Under the pieces are notes generated by a model. That model was given only the letters and a program-made list of their open reading frames with translations, did no database searches and had not been told where the DNA came from. From Bacillota bacterium (GTDB taxonomy: Bacteria; Bacillota; Clostridia; Clostridiales; Clostridiaceae), in contig JAEXZL010000017.1 of NCBI GenBank assembly GCA_023451395.1, positions 1 through 59,353 of the forward strand: DNA of 59,353 bases, in the 5' to 3' direction. Positions 25,253 to 33,283 of the stretch are shown piece by piece; positions within the stretch are counted from its first letter, which is position 1, and each line of letters begins with the position of its first letter. A program made the position numbers and the translations under genes.

Positions 25253-25366
25253 TTACTTTTTATTAATACTCTTAATTAATTTTATAATTACAAAAATACC
25301 CAATCCCATAAATATTACTGTTGATGAAACAATCACAATGGGTAGGAACCGAATTAAATTTTGCAT
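25253..25366 (-). CDS. 37-residue single-span membrane peptide
   Basis: A short ORF behind an excellent ribosome site (AGGAGGAGGGG, 5-10 bp before ATG 25366). Reading gives MQNLIRFLPIVIVSSTVIFM, then GLGIFVIIKLIKSINKK and a TAA. One hydrophobic helix of about 20 residues is followed by a basic tail (KLIKSINKK), the look of small regulatory membrane proteins or type I toxin-like peptides. It lies 61 bp upstream of the acetyltransferase fragment on the same strand. No homologue recognised. Confidence 0.6.
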   Translation of the reverse strand: MQNLIRFLPIVIVSSTVIFMGLGIFVIIKLIKSINKK

Positions 25367-25712
25367 TATAACCCCTCCTCCTATACTAAAAATATAATAC
25401 AAAAGTGACTTAATTTAATTATGTATTAACTTCTAATAATTGTAAATATTATGCATATATTAACTTTTTGGATAAAAGTCTTTACTGTTATATCCTTATG
25501 AATAGGATGAGATGTAAACCAATAATATAGTGCAAAATTTATATATTGTGCATAATATGGTTATAATTATATGCTACATTATATTAAACAATATTTCTTT
25601 TACCACCTATTTATTTTGTAATATATTATAAATACACTGCAGATACTCTCATTTTTTACCCTTTTTTACTTTCCAGATTATCATTTACTCTTCTATTTTC
25701 TTTCCTTTTCTA
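25367..25712. other. AT-rich non-coding stretch before the polyamine operon
   Basis: Roughly 350 bp with no supportable ORF on either strand. Only scattered A/T runs and a duplicated TTGTGCATAAT/TTATGCATATA-like motif were seen, without clear dyad structure. The promoter of the downstream regulator begins at 25713. Confidence 0.5.
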
Positions 25713-25740
25713 TTGAAATTTTGCAAGATTATAGTATAAT
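25713..25740 (+). promoter_or_regulatory. Promoter of the polyamine regulator-pot operon
   Basis: TTGAAA (25713-25718), a 16-bp spacer and a perfect TATAAT (25735-25740), about 60 bp before the ATG of the XRE regulator. Confidence 0.7.
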
Positions 25741-25746
25741 AATATC

Positions 25747-25777
25747 TGTTTAGTAAAGATAATAATATTGTTTAGTA
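25747..25777 (+). promoter_or_regulatory. Direct repeats, possible autoregulatory operator
   Basis: TGTTTAGTA occurs at 25747-25755 and 25769-25777, 22 bp apart (two helical turns), between the -10 element and the ribosome site. This is where an XRE repressor would block its own operon. Confidence 0.4.
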
Positions 25778-25799
25778 TATGTAATCTTAAGGAGGACTT

Positions 25800-26333
25800 A
25801 TGGATATAGGTTATAAGATTAAACAGCTGAGAGTTCAGAAGGGGCTTACCCTAGAGGAGCTTGCTAGTCGTAGTGAGCTTACTAAGGGTTTTTTATCTCA
25901 GCTAGAACGTAATTTGACCTCTCCCTCCATATCAACTCTTAATGATATTCTTGAGGTACTAGGTACTACTCTTTCAGACTTCTTTCAGGAAGCAAAGGAG
26001 GAGAAGGTTGTTTTTCAAAGTAAGGATTTTTTCACTGATGAAAAGCAAGACTATACCATTCACTGGATAGTCCCTAACTCTCAAAAAAATGAAATGGAGC
26101 CAATTTTATTGGAGCTTCTCCCCGGGGCCAATAGCTTTCGGGTGAGTCCCAGTGCCGGAGAAGAATTTGGATATGTTTTAGAGGGACGCATTACCCTTGT
26201 CAATGGTGATAAGGAGTATGCAGTAAAAAAAGGTGAAACCTTTTATTTAAACGGGAAAAATTATCACTTTATTAAAAATGATAAAAAGACCCTTGCAAAA
26301 ATTCTGTGGGTATCCACCCCACCTTTATTTTAG
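25800..26333 (+). CDS. XRE-family regulator with C-terminal cupin domain
   Basis: 177 residues. The helix-turn-helix occupies residues 6-60 (IKQLRVQKGLTLEELASRSELTKGFLSQLERN), followed by a linker and a cupin barrel (GEEFGYVLEGRITLVNGDKEYAVKKGETFYLNGKNYHFI). This is the PuuR type, which often responds to polyamines or amino acids. AAGGAGG precedes the ATG. It is 9 bp from potA and is the first gene of the operon, so it probably controls polyamine import and itself. Confidence 0.88.
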   Translation: MDIGYKIKQLRVQKGLTLEELASRSELTKGFLSQLERNLTSPSISTLNDILEVLGTTLSDFFQEAKEEKVVFQSKDFFTDEKQDYTIHWIVPNSQKNEMEPILLELLPGANSFRVSPSAGEEFGYVLEGRITLVNGDKEYAVKKGETFYLNGKNYHFIKNDKKTLAKILWVSTPPLF

Positions 26334-26342
26334 GAGGTAGCT

Positions 26343-27917
26343 ATGGGAAAGCTCATTCAGTTTAAAAACATTGTTAAAGAATTTGATGGTCAGTTGGTTT
26401 TAAAAGGAATTAACCTAGATATAAATGAAAATGAATTTGTGACCCTTTTAGGACCTTCAGGCTGTGGTAAAACTACTCTTTTAAGAATTTTAGGAGGCTT
26501 TTTAACCCCCACTGAAGGTAAGGTGCTTTTTGATAATGAGGATATAATAAACATCCCTCCTTATAAGAGAGAGGTTAATACCGTCTTTCAAAAGTATGCA
26601 CTCTTTCCCCATATGAATGTATATGATAATATTGCCTTTGGCCTTAAAATAAAAAAAGAACCAAAGGACATCATAGAGCAAAAGGTTATGAGAATGCTTA
26701 AACTAGTTGGTCTTGAGGAGTATAGAAAAAGAAAGGTTACAGAGATGTCAGGTGGGCAGCAGCAGAGGGTAGCCATTGCCAGAGCCTTGGTAAATGAGCC
26801 TAAGGTTCTACTCTTAGATGAACCCTTAGGAGCCTTAGATCTTAAGCTTCGTAAAGAAATGCAGCAGGAGCTTAAGAAAATACAGCAGGAAGTTGGAATC
26901 ACCTTTATATATGTAACCCAAGATCAGGAAGAAGCTCTTACCATGAGCGATAAGATTGTGGTTATGAGGGAAGGTGAAATCCTTCAAGTAGGAACTCCTA
27001 CTGATATTTATAACGAGCCCATTAATGAATATGTTGCTAATTTTATAGGTGAGAGCAACATTATTGATGGAGTTATGCTGGAGGATTATCTTGTAGTCTT
27101 TGAGGATAAGAGGTTTAAATGTATGGATTTCGGCTTCTCACCAAACGAAAAGGTGGATGTGGTTATTCGCCCTGAGGATTTAGATATTGTTCCAAAGGAA
27201 CAGGGTAAGCTAAAAGGTGTAGTAAAATCTGTCCTCTTTAAAGGAGTTCATTATGAAACTATAGTAGAAACAAGAGCAGGAACAAGTATTACAGTTACAA
27301 TGAAGGTTTCTGATGAAAAGCCCGTTATAAACACTAAAGCAAATGAAAAGATGAGTGCTAATGACTTTTATCTTGATGTAAGCGATATTTCTGAGCTTAC
27401 TGATGGAGATATTATAGCCAGAGCCGATGCTCAGGCCTGGAATCCAGATACCTATAATTCCGTATCAATTCATAAGGTGGAATATGAAATAAAGGAAGCT
27501 AAGGGAGTTTATCCTGTAACCTTCTCCACCCAGGCGGGAACCTCCGTCACTGTAAATATGGTAGTAAAAGATGAGAACAGAATTGTAAGTAATGAATATC
27601 AAGAGGAAATCTTTGCAGTTAACTTCTTTAAGAGTGTAGATGATATTAAGGAAAGCATGACCTTAACAACAGACCTTAAAACCTGGGCAAATGCATCCGC
27701 CTGGAGTCTAGAAGATGAATCCTCTGTGGAGATTACCGAGGTTTCCTATGATTTTGATCCAGAAAACATAACTCCTGGAGAATACGAGGTAACCTTTAAA
27801 ACAGAGGGCTATCAATATAAGATAGATACAACGGATTATCATGAGGTAGATTCAGTGGTGGGACTTGATTTTACACCTGATGATATTCATATAATGTCAA
27901 AGCAGGGGAGTTACTAA
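26343..27917 (+). CDS. potA: Spermidine/putrescine ABC transporter ATPase PotA with a large insertion in its TOBE region
   Basis: 524 residues against about 350 in the family. The ATPase half is complete: Walker A GPSGCGKT (37-44), Q-loop Q83, signature SGGQQQR (136-142), Walker B LLLDEP (156-161). The switch histidine is replaced: VTQDQEEA with Q193 where VTHDQEEA is usual. The C-terminal TOBE region starts normally (VVIRPEDLDIVP, then KSVLFKGVHYETIVET to 310) and ends normally (EGYQYKIDTTDYHEVDSVVG from 488, then FTPDDIHIM). Between them lie two tandem repeats (about 311-397 and 398-487) that share AGTS[IV]TV, A.[ND]F, AxAW, SV.I..V.Y and G.Y.VTF.T and look like Ig-type beta domains of surface proteins. 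Removing 311-487 leaves a normal 347-residue PotA. No frameshift is involved. Confidence 0.9.
   Translation: MGKLIQFKNIVKEFDGQLVLKGINLDINENEFVTLLGPSGCGKTTLLRILGGFLTPTEGKVLFDNEDIINIPPYKREVNTVFQKYALFPHMNVYDNIAFGLKIKKEPKDIIEQKVMRMLKLVGLEEYRKRKVTEMSGGQQQRVAIARALVNEPKVLLLDEPLGALDLKLRKEMQQELKKIQQEVGITFIYVTQDQEEALTMSDKIVVMREGEILQVGTPTDIYNEPINEYVANFIGESNIIDGVMLEDYLVVFEDKRFKCMDFGFSPNEKVDVVIRPEDLDIVPKEQGKLKGVVKSVLFKGVHYETIVETRAGTSITVTMKVSDEKPVINTKANEKMSANDFYLDVSDISELTDGDIIARADAQAWNPDTYNSVSIHKVEYEIKEAKGVYPVTFSTQAGTSVTVNMVVKDENRIVSNEYQEEIFAVNFFKSVDDIKESMTLTTDLKTWANASAWSLEDESSVEITEVSYDFDPENITPGEYEVTFKTEGYQYKIDTTDYHEVDSVVGLDFTPDDIHIMSKQGSY
27273..27803 (+). repeat. Segment encoding two tandem Ig-like repeats inserted in PotA
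   Basis: Encodes PotA residues 311-487 as two units of about 87 and 90 residues that align along their whole length but differ widely at the DNA level, which points to an old duplication. The frame is preserved at both junctions. Confidence 0.75.
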
Positions 27918-27919
27918 TC

Positions 27920-28762
27920 ATGAAAGAATTTCGCAATATGACCTACCCCTATATAGTATGGATTTCTATAATGATAGTGGCCCCCATACTTTTGATACTC
28001 ATGTATGCCTTTACCACCAAAGGCAATGATGTCACCACCTTTCGCTTTACCTTTGATAACTTTGCTAAATTCTTTAGTGATCCAATATTTCTTGATGTTC
28101 TAAAAAGATCACTGATTGTAGCAGTAGTTACAACAATCATATGCATACTTATAGGCTATCCTTCAGCCTACATTATTGCCAATGCCTCAGGTAAGCTTAA
28201 GGTAATGCTTCTTTTACTTATAACCATACCAATGTGGATTAACATGCTGGTACGTACCTATGCCTGGATTGGAATACTTCAGGATGATGGAATAATAAAC
28301 ATGGTTCTTGGTTGGTTTGGTATTAAGCCTATAAAGATCCTTTATACAAATTTTGCAGTAATTTTAGGAATGGTATATAACTTTGTACCTTTTATGATAC
28401 TTCAAATATATACCTCCTTAGAAAAGATGGATAAGAGCCTTTTAGAGGCTGCCAGTGATTTAGGTGCTGATAGGGTTCAAAGCTTTTTAAGAGTTACTCT
28501 TCCCCTATCACTTCCAGGGGTTATCAGCGGTATTACCTTAGTATTTCTTCCGGCAGTATCCAGCTTCTTTATTCCAAAGCTTCTGGGCGGAGGTCAATAT
28601 GTACTTATAGGAAATGTAATTGAATCTCAATTTATAACCTCTGGAAACTGGAACTTTGGTAGTGCAATTTCTCTTATTATGGCTGTAATAATAATGATAT
28701 CCATGTATATAACTAAAAAGGTTGATAAAAACGGTTCTTCAGAAGGAGGGGTATTACGATGA
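27920..28762 (+). CDS. potB: Spermidine/putrescine ABC permease PotB
   Basis: 280 residues with six membrane segments. The EAA loop that docks on PotA reads LLEAASDLGADRVQSFLRVTLPLSLPGVISG. It starts 2 bp after the potA stop and overlaps potC by 4 bp. Forms the translocation channel with PotC. Confidence 0.93.
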   Translation: MKEFRNMTYPYIVWISIMIVAPILLILMYAFTTKGNDVTTFRFTFDNFAKFFSDPIFLDVLKRSLIVAVVTTIICILIGYPSAYIIANASGKLKVMLLLLITIPMWINMLVRTYAWIGILQDDGIINMVLGWFGIKPIKILYTNFAVILGMVYNFVPFMILQIYTSLEKMDKSLLEAASDLGADRVQSFLRVTLPLSLPGVISGITLVFLPAVSSFFIPKLLGGGQYVLIGNVIESQFITSGNWNFGSAISLIMAVIIMISMYITKKVDKNGSSEGGVLR

Positions 28763-29550
28763 AAAAATCAGGTTTATTTTCAAAGTTTTTTATATCCTTA
28801 ATGCTCCTTTTCTTCTATATACCAATAATATATATAATTGTTTTTTCCTTTAATGGAAGCAGGTCCTTGACCCATTGGAGTGGCTTTTCCTTAGAATGGT
28901 ATGAAAAGATGTTTCAAAACTCAACAATGACTGATGCCATTTTATACACAATCCTTATAGCAGTACTTGCCACGGTTATTTCCACCATTGTGGGAACTAT
29001 AACTGCCATAGGACTTTCTAAAAGCCGTAAAATCTTAAGAACCTTTGTAGAAAGGATAAGCGATTTTCCTATTATGAATCCGGAAATCGTAACAGCCATA
29101 GGTCTTTTAATGTTTTTTAGTGCTCTGGGAATTAAAAAGGGTTTTGGCACACTGCTTTTGGCTCATGTGATGTTTTGTATACCTTATGTAATATTAAGCG
29201 TATCACCAAAGCTTCGATCCTTAGATCCAAATCTGGCTGATGCAGCTCTAGATTTGGGAGCCACTCCCTGGCAGGCACTACTAAAGGTTATTGTACCTCA
29301 GATAATGCCCGGGATTATCTCTGGAGCCCTTATTGCCTTTACAATGTCCTTTGATGATTTTATCATTTCATATTTTGTAACAGGCAATGGAATTAACAAT
29401 ATTTCTATTTTAGTTTATACTATGAGTAAGCGTGTTAACCCTTCTATTAATGCTCTGTCAACAATAATTATTTTATTAATAACCCTTGTGTTGGTTCTAA
29501 TAAATTTAGTGCCTGCATTAAAATCTAAAACAAAGGAAGGTATAGAATGA
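28759..29550 (+). CDS. potC: Spermidine/putrescine ABC permease PotC
   Basis: 263 residues with six membrane segments and the EAA loop DAALDLGATPWQALLKVIVPQIMPGIISG. FTMSFDDFIISYFVTG is a typical PotC segment. It overlaps both neighbours by 4 bp (ATGA), so potBCD are translationally coupled. Confidence 0.93.
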   Translation: MKKSGLFSKFFISLMLLFFYIPIIYIIVFSFNGSRSLTHWSGFSLEWYEKMFQNSTMTDAILYTILIAVLATVISTIVGTITAIGLSKSRKILRTFVERISDFPIMNPEIVTAIGLLMFFSALGIKKGFGTLLLAHVMFCIPYVILSVSPKLRSLDPNLADAALDLGATPWQALLKVIVPQIMPGIISGALIAFTMSFDDFIISYFVTGNGINNISILVYTMSKRVNPSINALSTIIILLITLVLVLINLVPALKSKTKEGIE

Positions 29551-30620
29551 AAAAATTATCTGCTTTAATTATAGCCCTGTCCCTGCTCCTTACTGGCTGC
29601 AGCGGAGCTTCCTCTAAGGATGCAGTAGAAAAGTATGGTTCTGACACCCTAAAGCTCTTTACTTGGGGTGAATATACAGGAGAAAATCTAATCTCAGACT
29701 TTGAAGAAAAGTTTGGAGTTAAGGTTATTGTTGAATACTTTGACTCTAATGAAATGATGTATACAAAGCTTCAAGCAGGAGACTCTTATGATGTTTTGAT
29801 TCCTTCTGATTACATGATTGAAAGATTAATAAAGGATAAATCTCTTACAGAGCTTAATAAAGATTTGCTCCCTAACCTTTCAAATCTTGCAGAAGGGGTA
29901 ACAAAGCTATCCTATGATCCTGAAAATAAGTATTCAGTTCCTTATTTCTGGGGTAATGTAGGTATAGTTTATAATCATAAAAATGTACCTAAAGAGCTTA
30001 TTGAAAAGCAAGGCTTTGAAATCTTTAAAAATGCAGATTATAAGGGCAGAGTATTTATGTATGACTCAGAAAGAGATGCTTTTATGGCTGCCTTTAAGGC
30101 CTTAGGCTATTCTATGAATACAGATAAAGAAGAAGAAATTCAAGCTGCATATAACTGGCTTAAGGAATTTAATGATACCATGGATCCAGCCTATGTTACC
30201 GATGAGGTTATAGATCAGATGATGGGCGGAGCAAAGGATATTGCATTGGTATACAGCGGTGATGCTACTGTAATATTAGATGAAAATGAAGACATGAGCT
30301 TCTATCTTCCTTCTGAGGGAACAAACCTTTGGAGTGACTCTATGGTTATTCCTGCAAATGCAAAAAATCCTCTTTTAGCTCATGAATTCATTAACTATGT
30401 ACTCACCTATGATGCCTCCTACGATAATACTGAAACAGTAGGCTATGCATCCTCTAATAAAGAGGTCTTAGAAGATATGAGCGCCTCAGATGGCCCTTAT
30501 GGAGACAATGAAGCCTATCTTCCTAGAACTGATAATGCTAAGGATGAAATTTTCGTAGATAATGCCGTATTAAAACAAAAGCTCTCTGAGCTATGGATTA
30601 AGGTTAAGGCATCAAAATAA
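29547..30620 (+). CDS. potD: Polyamine-binding lipoprotein PotD
   Basis: 357 residues. A lipoprotein signal peptide ends in LLLTGC with C18 as the lipidation site. The mature protein shows LFTWGEYTGENLISDFEEKFGVKVIVEYFDSNEMMYTKLQAG, DVLIPSDYMIERL and YFWGNVGIVYN, typical of PotD/PotF periplasmic-type binding proteins. It captures spermidine or putrescine outside the membrane for PotBC. Last gene of the operon. Confidence 0.94.
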   Translation: MKKLSALIIALSLLLTGCSGASSKDAVEKYGSDTLKLFTWGEYTGENLISDFEEKFGVKVIVEYFDSNEMMYTKLQAGDSYDVLIPSDYMIERLIKDKSLTELNKDLLPNLSNLAEGVTKLSYDPENKYSVPYFWGNVGIVYNHKNVPKELIEKQGFEIFKNADYKGRVFMYDSERDAFMAAFKALGYSMNTDKEEEIQAAYNWLKEFNDTMDPAYVTDEVIDQMMGGAKDIALVYSGDATVILDENEDMSFYLPSEGTNLWSDSMVIPANAKNPLLAHEFINYVLTYDASYDNTETVGYASSNKEVLEDMSASDGPYGDNEAYLPRTDNAKDEIFVDNAVLKQKLSELWIKVKASK

Positions 30621-30644
30621 CCTTAATAAATGAGTAAAATAAAT

Positions 30645-30709
30645 GCAGGTCTTTATGGTGTGCTGCCCTATATAGTTGCAGCATATCATTAAGACCTGCT
30701 TTCTTTTAT
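30645..30709 (+). terminator. Long terminator of the pot operon
   Basis: 22-bp arms (30645-30666 with 30678-30699; one mismatch, two G-U pairs) with an 11-nt loop, followed by TTTCTTTTA. Lies between convergent genes. Confidence 0.8.
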
Positions 30710-30713
30710 TGTA

Positions 30714-31295
30714 TTAATTTATAAAGGCAAAGTCTACTGTATCTCTTAAAGCATCAGCCTCAGGATACATAAGCTCTTCAGTAATGTCCTCTCCTCTGCT
30801 ATTATATAGCCTCATGAAGGCAATACCTTCTATTGCTTCTTCATCTAATAAAGGCCATACCTTAAGGAAATACCTCTCGCCTCGTGTACTTATCTTAATA
30901 TTTTCTTTCTTTAGATTTAATCCAATGGAGCTTATGAAAGAGTCCTTATTATCTCCTGCAGCAATGAGATACTTCCCTTTATCAGTAAAAATAGTCCTTG
31001 AAAAGCATCTGCTTACACCGTACTGAACCCATTGACACTTAAGCTTGCCGTTATAACCCTTTAGGTATACGGCCATACCAAATTCCCCCTCATACATAAA
31101 GGAGATAATTCTTGCATTATCCACATATCTTGAAGAAACTATAGAAATATTCCCCTCCCCTTCAAGGCTATGAGCTTTAATGCTAAGTAGTAAATCAAAG
31201 CTGTTATCCTTAATGAGATAATCATTGCCTTTGTTGTAAATAAAAAGAATAAAAATAATAGCTAATAATAAGGTTCCAACTAAATAATTATCCAC
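30714..31295 (-). CDS. Membrane-anchored protein of unknown function
   Basis: About 193 residues from GTG 31295 (AAGGAGG 8 bp upstream; the in-frame GTG at 31304 lies inside the ribosome site). One N-terminal hydrophobic helix (LVGTLLLAIIFILFIY) is followed by a soluble, beta-rich region of about 165 residues with a single Cys pair. No family recognised. It is convergent with potD and stands alone. Confidence 0.65.
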   Translation of the reverse strand: MDNYLVGTLLLAIIFILFIYNKGNDYLIKDNSFDLLLSIKAHSLEGEGNISIVSSRYVDNARIISFMYEGEFGMAVYLKGYNGKLKCQWVQYGVSRCFSRTIFTDKGKYLIAAGDNKDSFISSIGLNLKKENIKISTRGERYFLKVWPLLDEEAIEGIAFMRLYNSRGEDITEELMYPEADALRDTVDFAFIN

Positions 31296-31425
31296 TAAAC
31301 TCACCTCCTTATATTATTATAATCTTTTTTCTTGCTTAACCGTTGTAACTTTTTTACAATTAATTAAAAATTAATTTTTTATTAACAATTTTAAAATTCT
31401 TTACAAAATACTCTATTTATAAAAA

Positions 31426-32823
31426 TTAACAATCATTAAGCTCTAGCTGGTCTAAATTCTTTTTATCAAAAGCACATATCCGTCCAGTTTTCAACAAATA
31501 TATAAATGCAACCATTAGAAGAATTCCTTTAATCACGCTGCTGAGACTTATGCTCCACCATACCCCATTAAGACCTAAAGCTGTTTGTGTGGATAAAAGC
31601 TCTGCCGAAGGAACTCTAAGGCCTGTAAAGACTATGCTTATAATAGATGGTAATAGAGTTTTTCCTAAGCCATTAAAAGCTCCAGCTGTTGTAATCTCTA
31701 TGCACATAAAGAGCTGAGAATAACCAAGTATCTTTAGATATTCACTCCCAATAGCTATGGACTTAGGATCATTAGGAATAAAGACTTTGAATATATCTCC
31801 TCCCAATATTACTAATAGAAGTGTTGCTCCCAAACCAACCACAAAAGCCATAATCATAGTATATATGTAACCTTTGATAATTCTGTCCTTTTTTCCTGCC
31901 CCATAATTTTGTCCTATGAAGGCACTTAAGGCAGTGGATAAGCCACCTGCTGTCATCCAAGATATGGCCTCAATCTGAGAGCCGATTTTCTGAACCCCTA
32001 TAGCCTCAGCTCCCCACACAGCAATAATTCTTGCTATAAGCATGGCAAAGGCTGTAAAAAGTCCTTCTTGAATAGCTACAGGAACTCCAAGATGTATTAT
32101 TGCACGAAGATAATCAAAGTTAATCTTCTGAAAGAGTCTAAATTTAAGATATTCTTCTTTTCCTCTAATTATTCGTATAATAAAACAAAGGGATACAATT
32201 ATTTGAGCAAGCACCGTTGCTATTGCTGCTCCTGCTACCCCCATAGGCTTAATGGGTCCGAAACCCATAATAAGTATTGGATCTAAAACTAAATTAAAAA
32301 CCAGACCTAGGGTGTTAATCTTTAGTGGAGTAGAAGAATTTCCTAAACCATTAAATATTGCTGTAAATACAGGATTAATAAAATAAGCTGCAAAACCTAT
32401 GCAGGTAATAACAAGATAAGTCTCTGCCATAGCAAAAACCTCAGGATCTCCAAGGTTAAAAAAGCCTATTAGCTGTTTTCTAAAGACAAATACAAAAAAG
32501 GTATAGGATAATGCTAGTATTATATTTAGCTGAACAGAAGTAGTTACATAATTTTTAACAGAATGGACATCCTTTCTGCCTAAATTCTGAGCCACCTTCA
32601 CCTGGGCTCCAATTCTTGAAATCATAATAAAAGCCATGGCCAGCCAAGAAAAATACCCTGCGGTTCCCACGGCGGCTACTTCTTTAGTTCCCACCTGACC
32701 AATCCAAAACATATCTGTAATGTTATAAGCAGTTTGTAAAAAAGAAGTTCCCATGATTGGTAATGAAAGCTTTATAAGACTATTTGCTATACTACCAGAA
32801 GTTAAATCTATATTTTTGCTCAT
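31426..32823 (-). CDS. MATE-family multidrug/cation antiporter
   Basis: 465 residues with twelve membrane segments in two six-helix halves. LPIMGTSFLQTAYNITDMFWIGQVGTKEVAAVGTAG and the second-half GQNYGAGKKDR are diagnostic. MATE pumps export cationic drugs or metabolites using Na+ or H+. AGGAG precedes the ATG. Monocistronic. Confidence 0.92.
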   Translation of the reverse strand: MSKNIDLTSGSIANSLIKLSLPIMGTSFLQTAYNITDMFWIGQVGTKEVAAVGTAGYFSWLAMAFIMISRIGAQVKVAQNLGRKDVHSVKNYVTTSVQLNIILALSYTFFVFVFRKQLIGFFNLGDPEVFAMAETYLVITCIGFAAYFINPVFTAIFNGLGNSSTPLKINTLGLVFNLVLDPILIMGFGPIKPMGVAGAAIATVLAQIIVSLCFIIRIIRGKEEYLKFRLFQKINFDYLRAIIHLGVPVAIQEGLFTAFAMLIARIIAVWGAEAIGVQKIGSQIEAISWMTAGGLSTALSAFIGQNYGAGKKDRIIKGYIYTMIMAFVVGLGATLLLVILGGDIFKVFIPNDPKSIAIGSEYLKILGYSQLFMCIEITTAGAFNGLGKTLLPSIISIVFTGLRVPSAELLSTQTALGLNGVWWSISLSSVIKGILLMVAFIYLLKTGRICAFDKKNLDQLELNDC

Positions 32824-32937
32824 ATGTATAACACGCTCCTAACTTAACAAATTAAGTATAGGAGGAAAATTCATTAAATGCAATGAAAAATTATTTAATG
32901 TATAATATAATAATAATTTGATTTAGGAGGGATATTA

Positions 32938-33210
32938 ATGGTTAGATTTTATATTCTTGCAGAGGGTAGAGTACAAGGTGTAGGTTTCAGATATCATGCG
33001 GTTATGGTTGCAAATAAATATAACATAACAGGCTATGCCAAAAATCTTTCCAATGGCTCTGTAGAAATTGAGGCACAGGGAGAAGAAGCTTCCATAAGCA
33101 AATTCTTAGAAGAGGTAAAAAGAGGAAATGGATTTGCTAAAGTAACCTCCCTTTACAAAGAGAATATTCCTTTGAAAAATAGTGAAAAATCTTTCAAGCC
33201 TCTTTATTAA
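32938..33210 (+). CDS. acyP: Acylphosphatase
   Basis: 90 residues. The phosphate loop and catalytic arginine are in GRVQGVGFRYH and the catalytic asparagine in GYAKNLSNGSVEIEAQG. Hydrolyses acyl phosphates such as 1,3-bisphosphoglycerate. TTAGGAGG precedes the ATG and TATAAT occurs at 32901-32906. Confidence 0.93.
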   Translation: MVRFYILAEGRVQGVGFRYHAVMVANKYNITGYAKNLSNGSVEIEAQGEEASISKFLEEVKRGNGFAKVTSLYKENIPLKNSEKSFKPLY

Positions 33211-33283
33211 TTAGCACGAAAACTAATAATTTTATAAAATCCTGTAAATAATATCTATAACTCATTTACCAAATAATAGTTCT

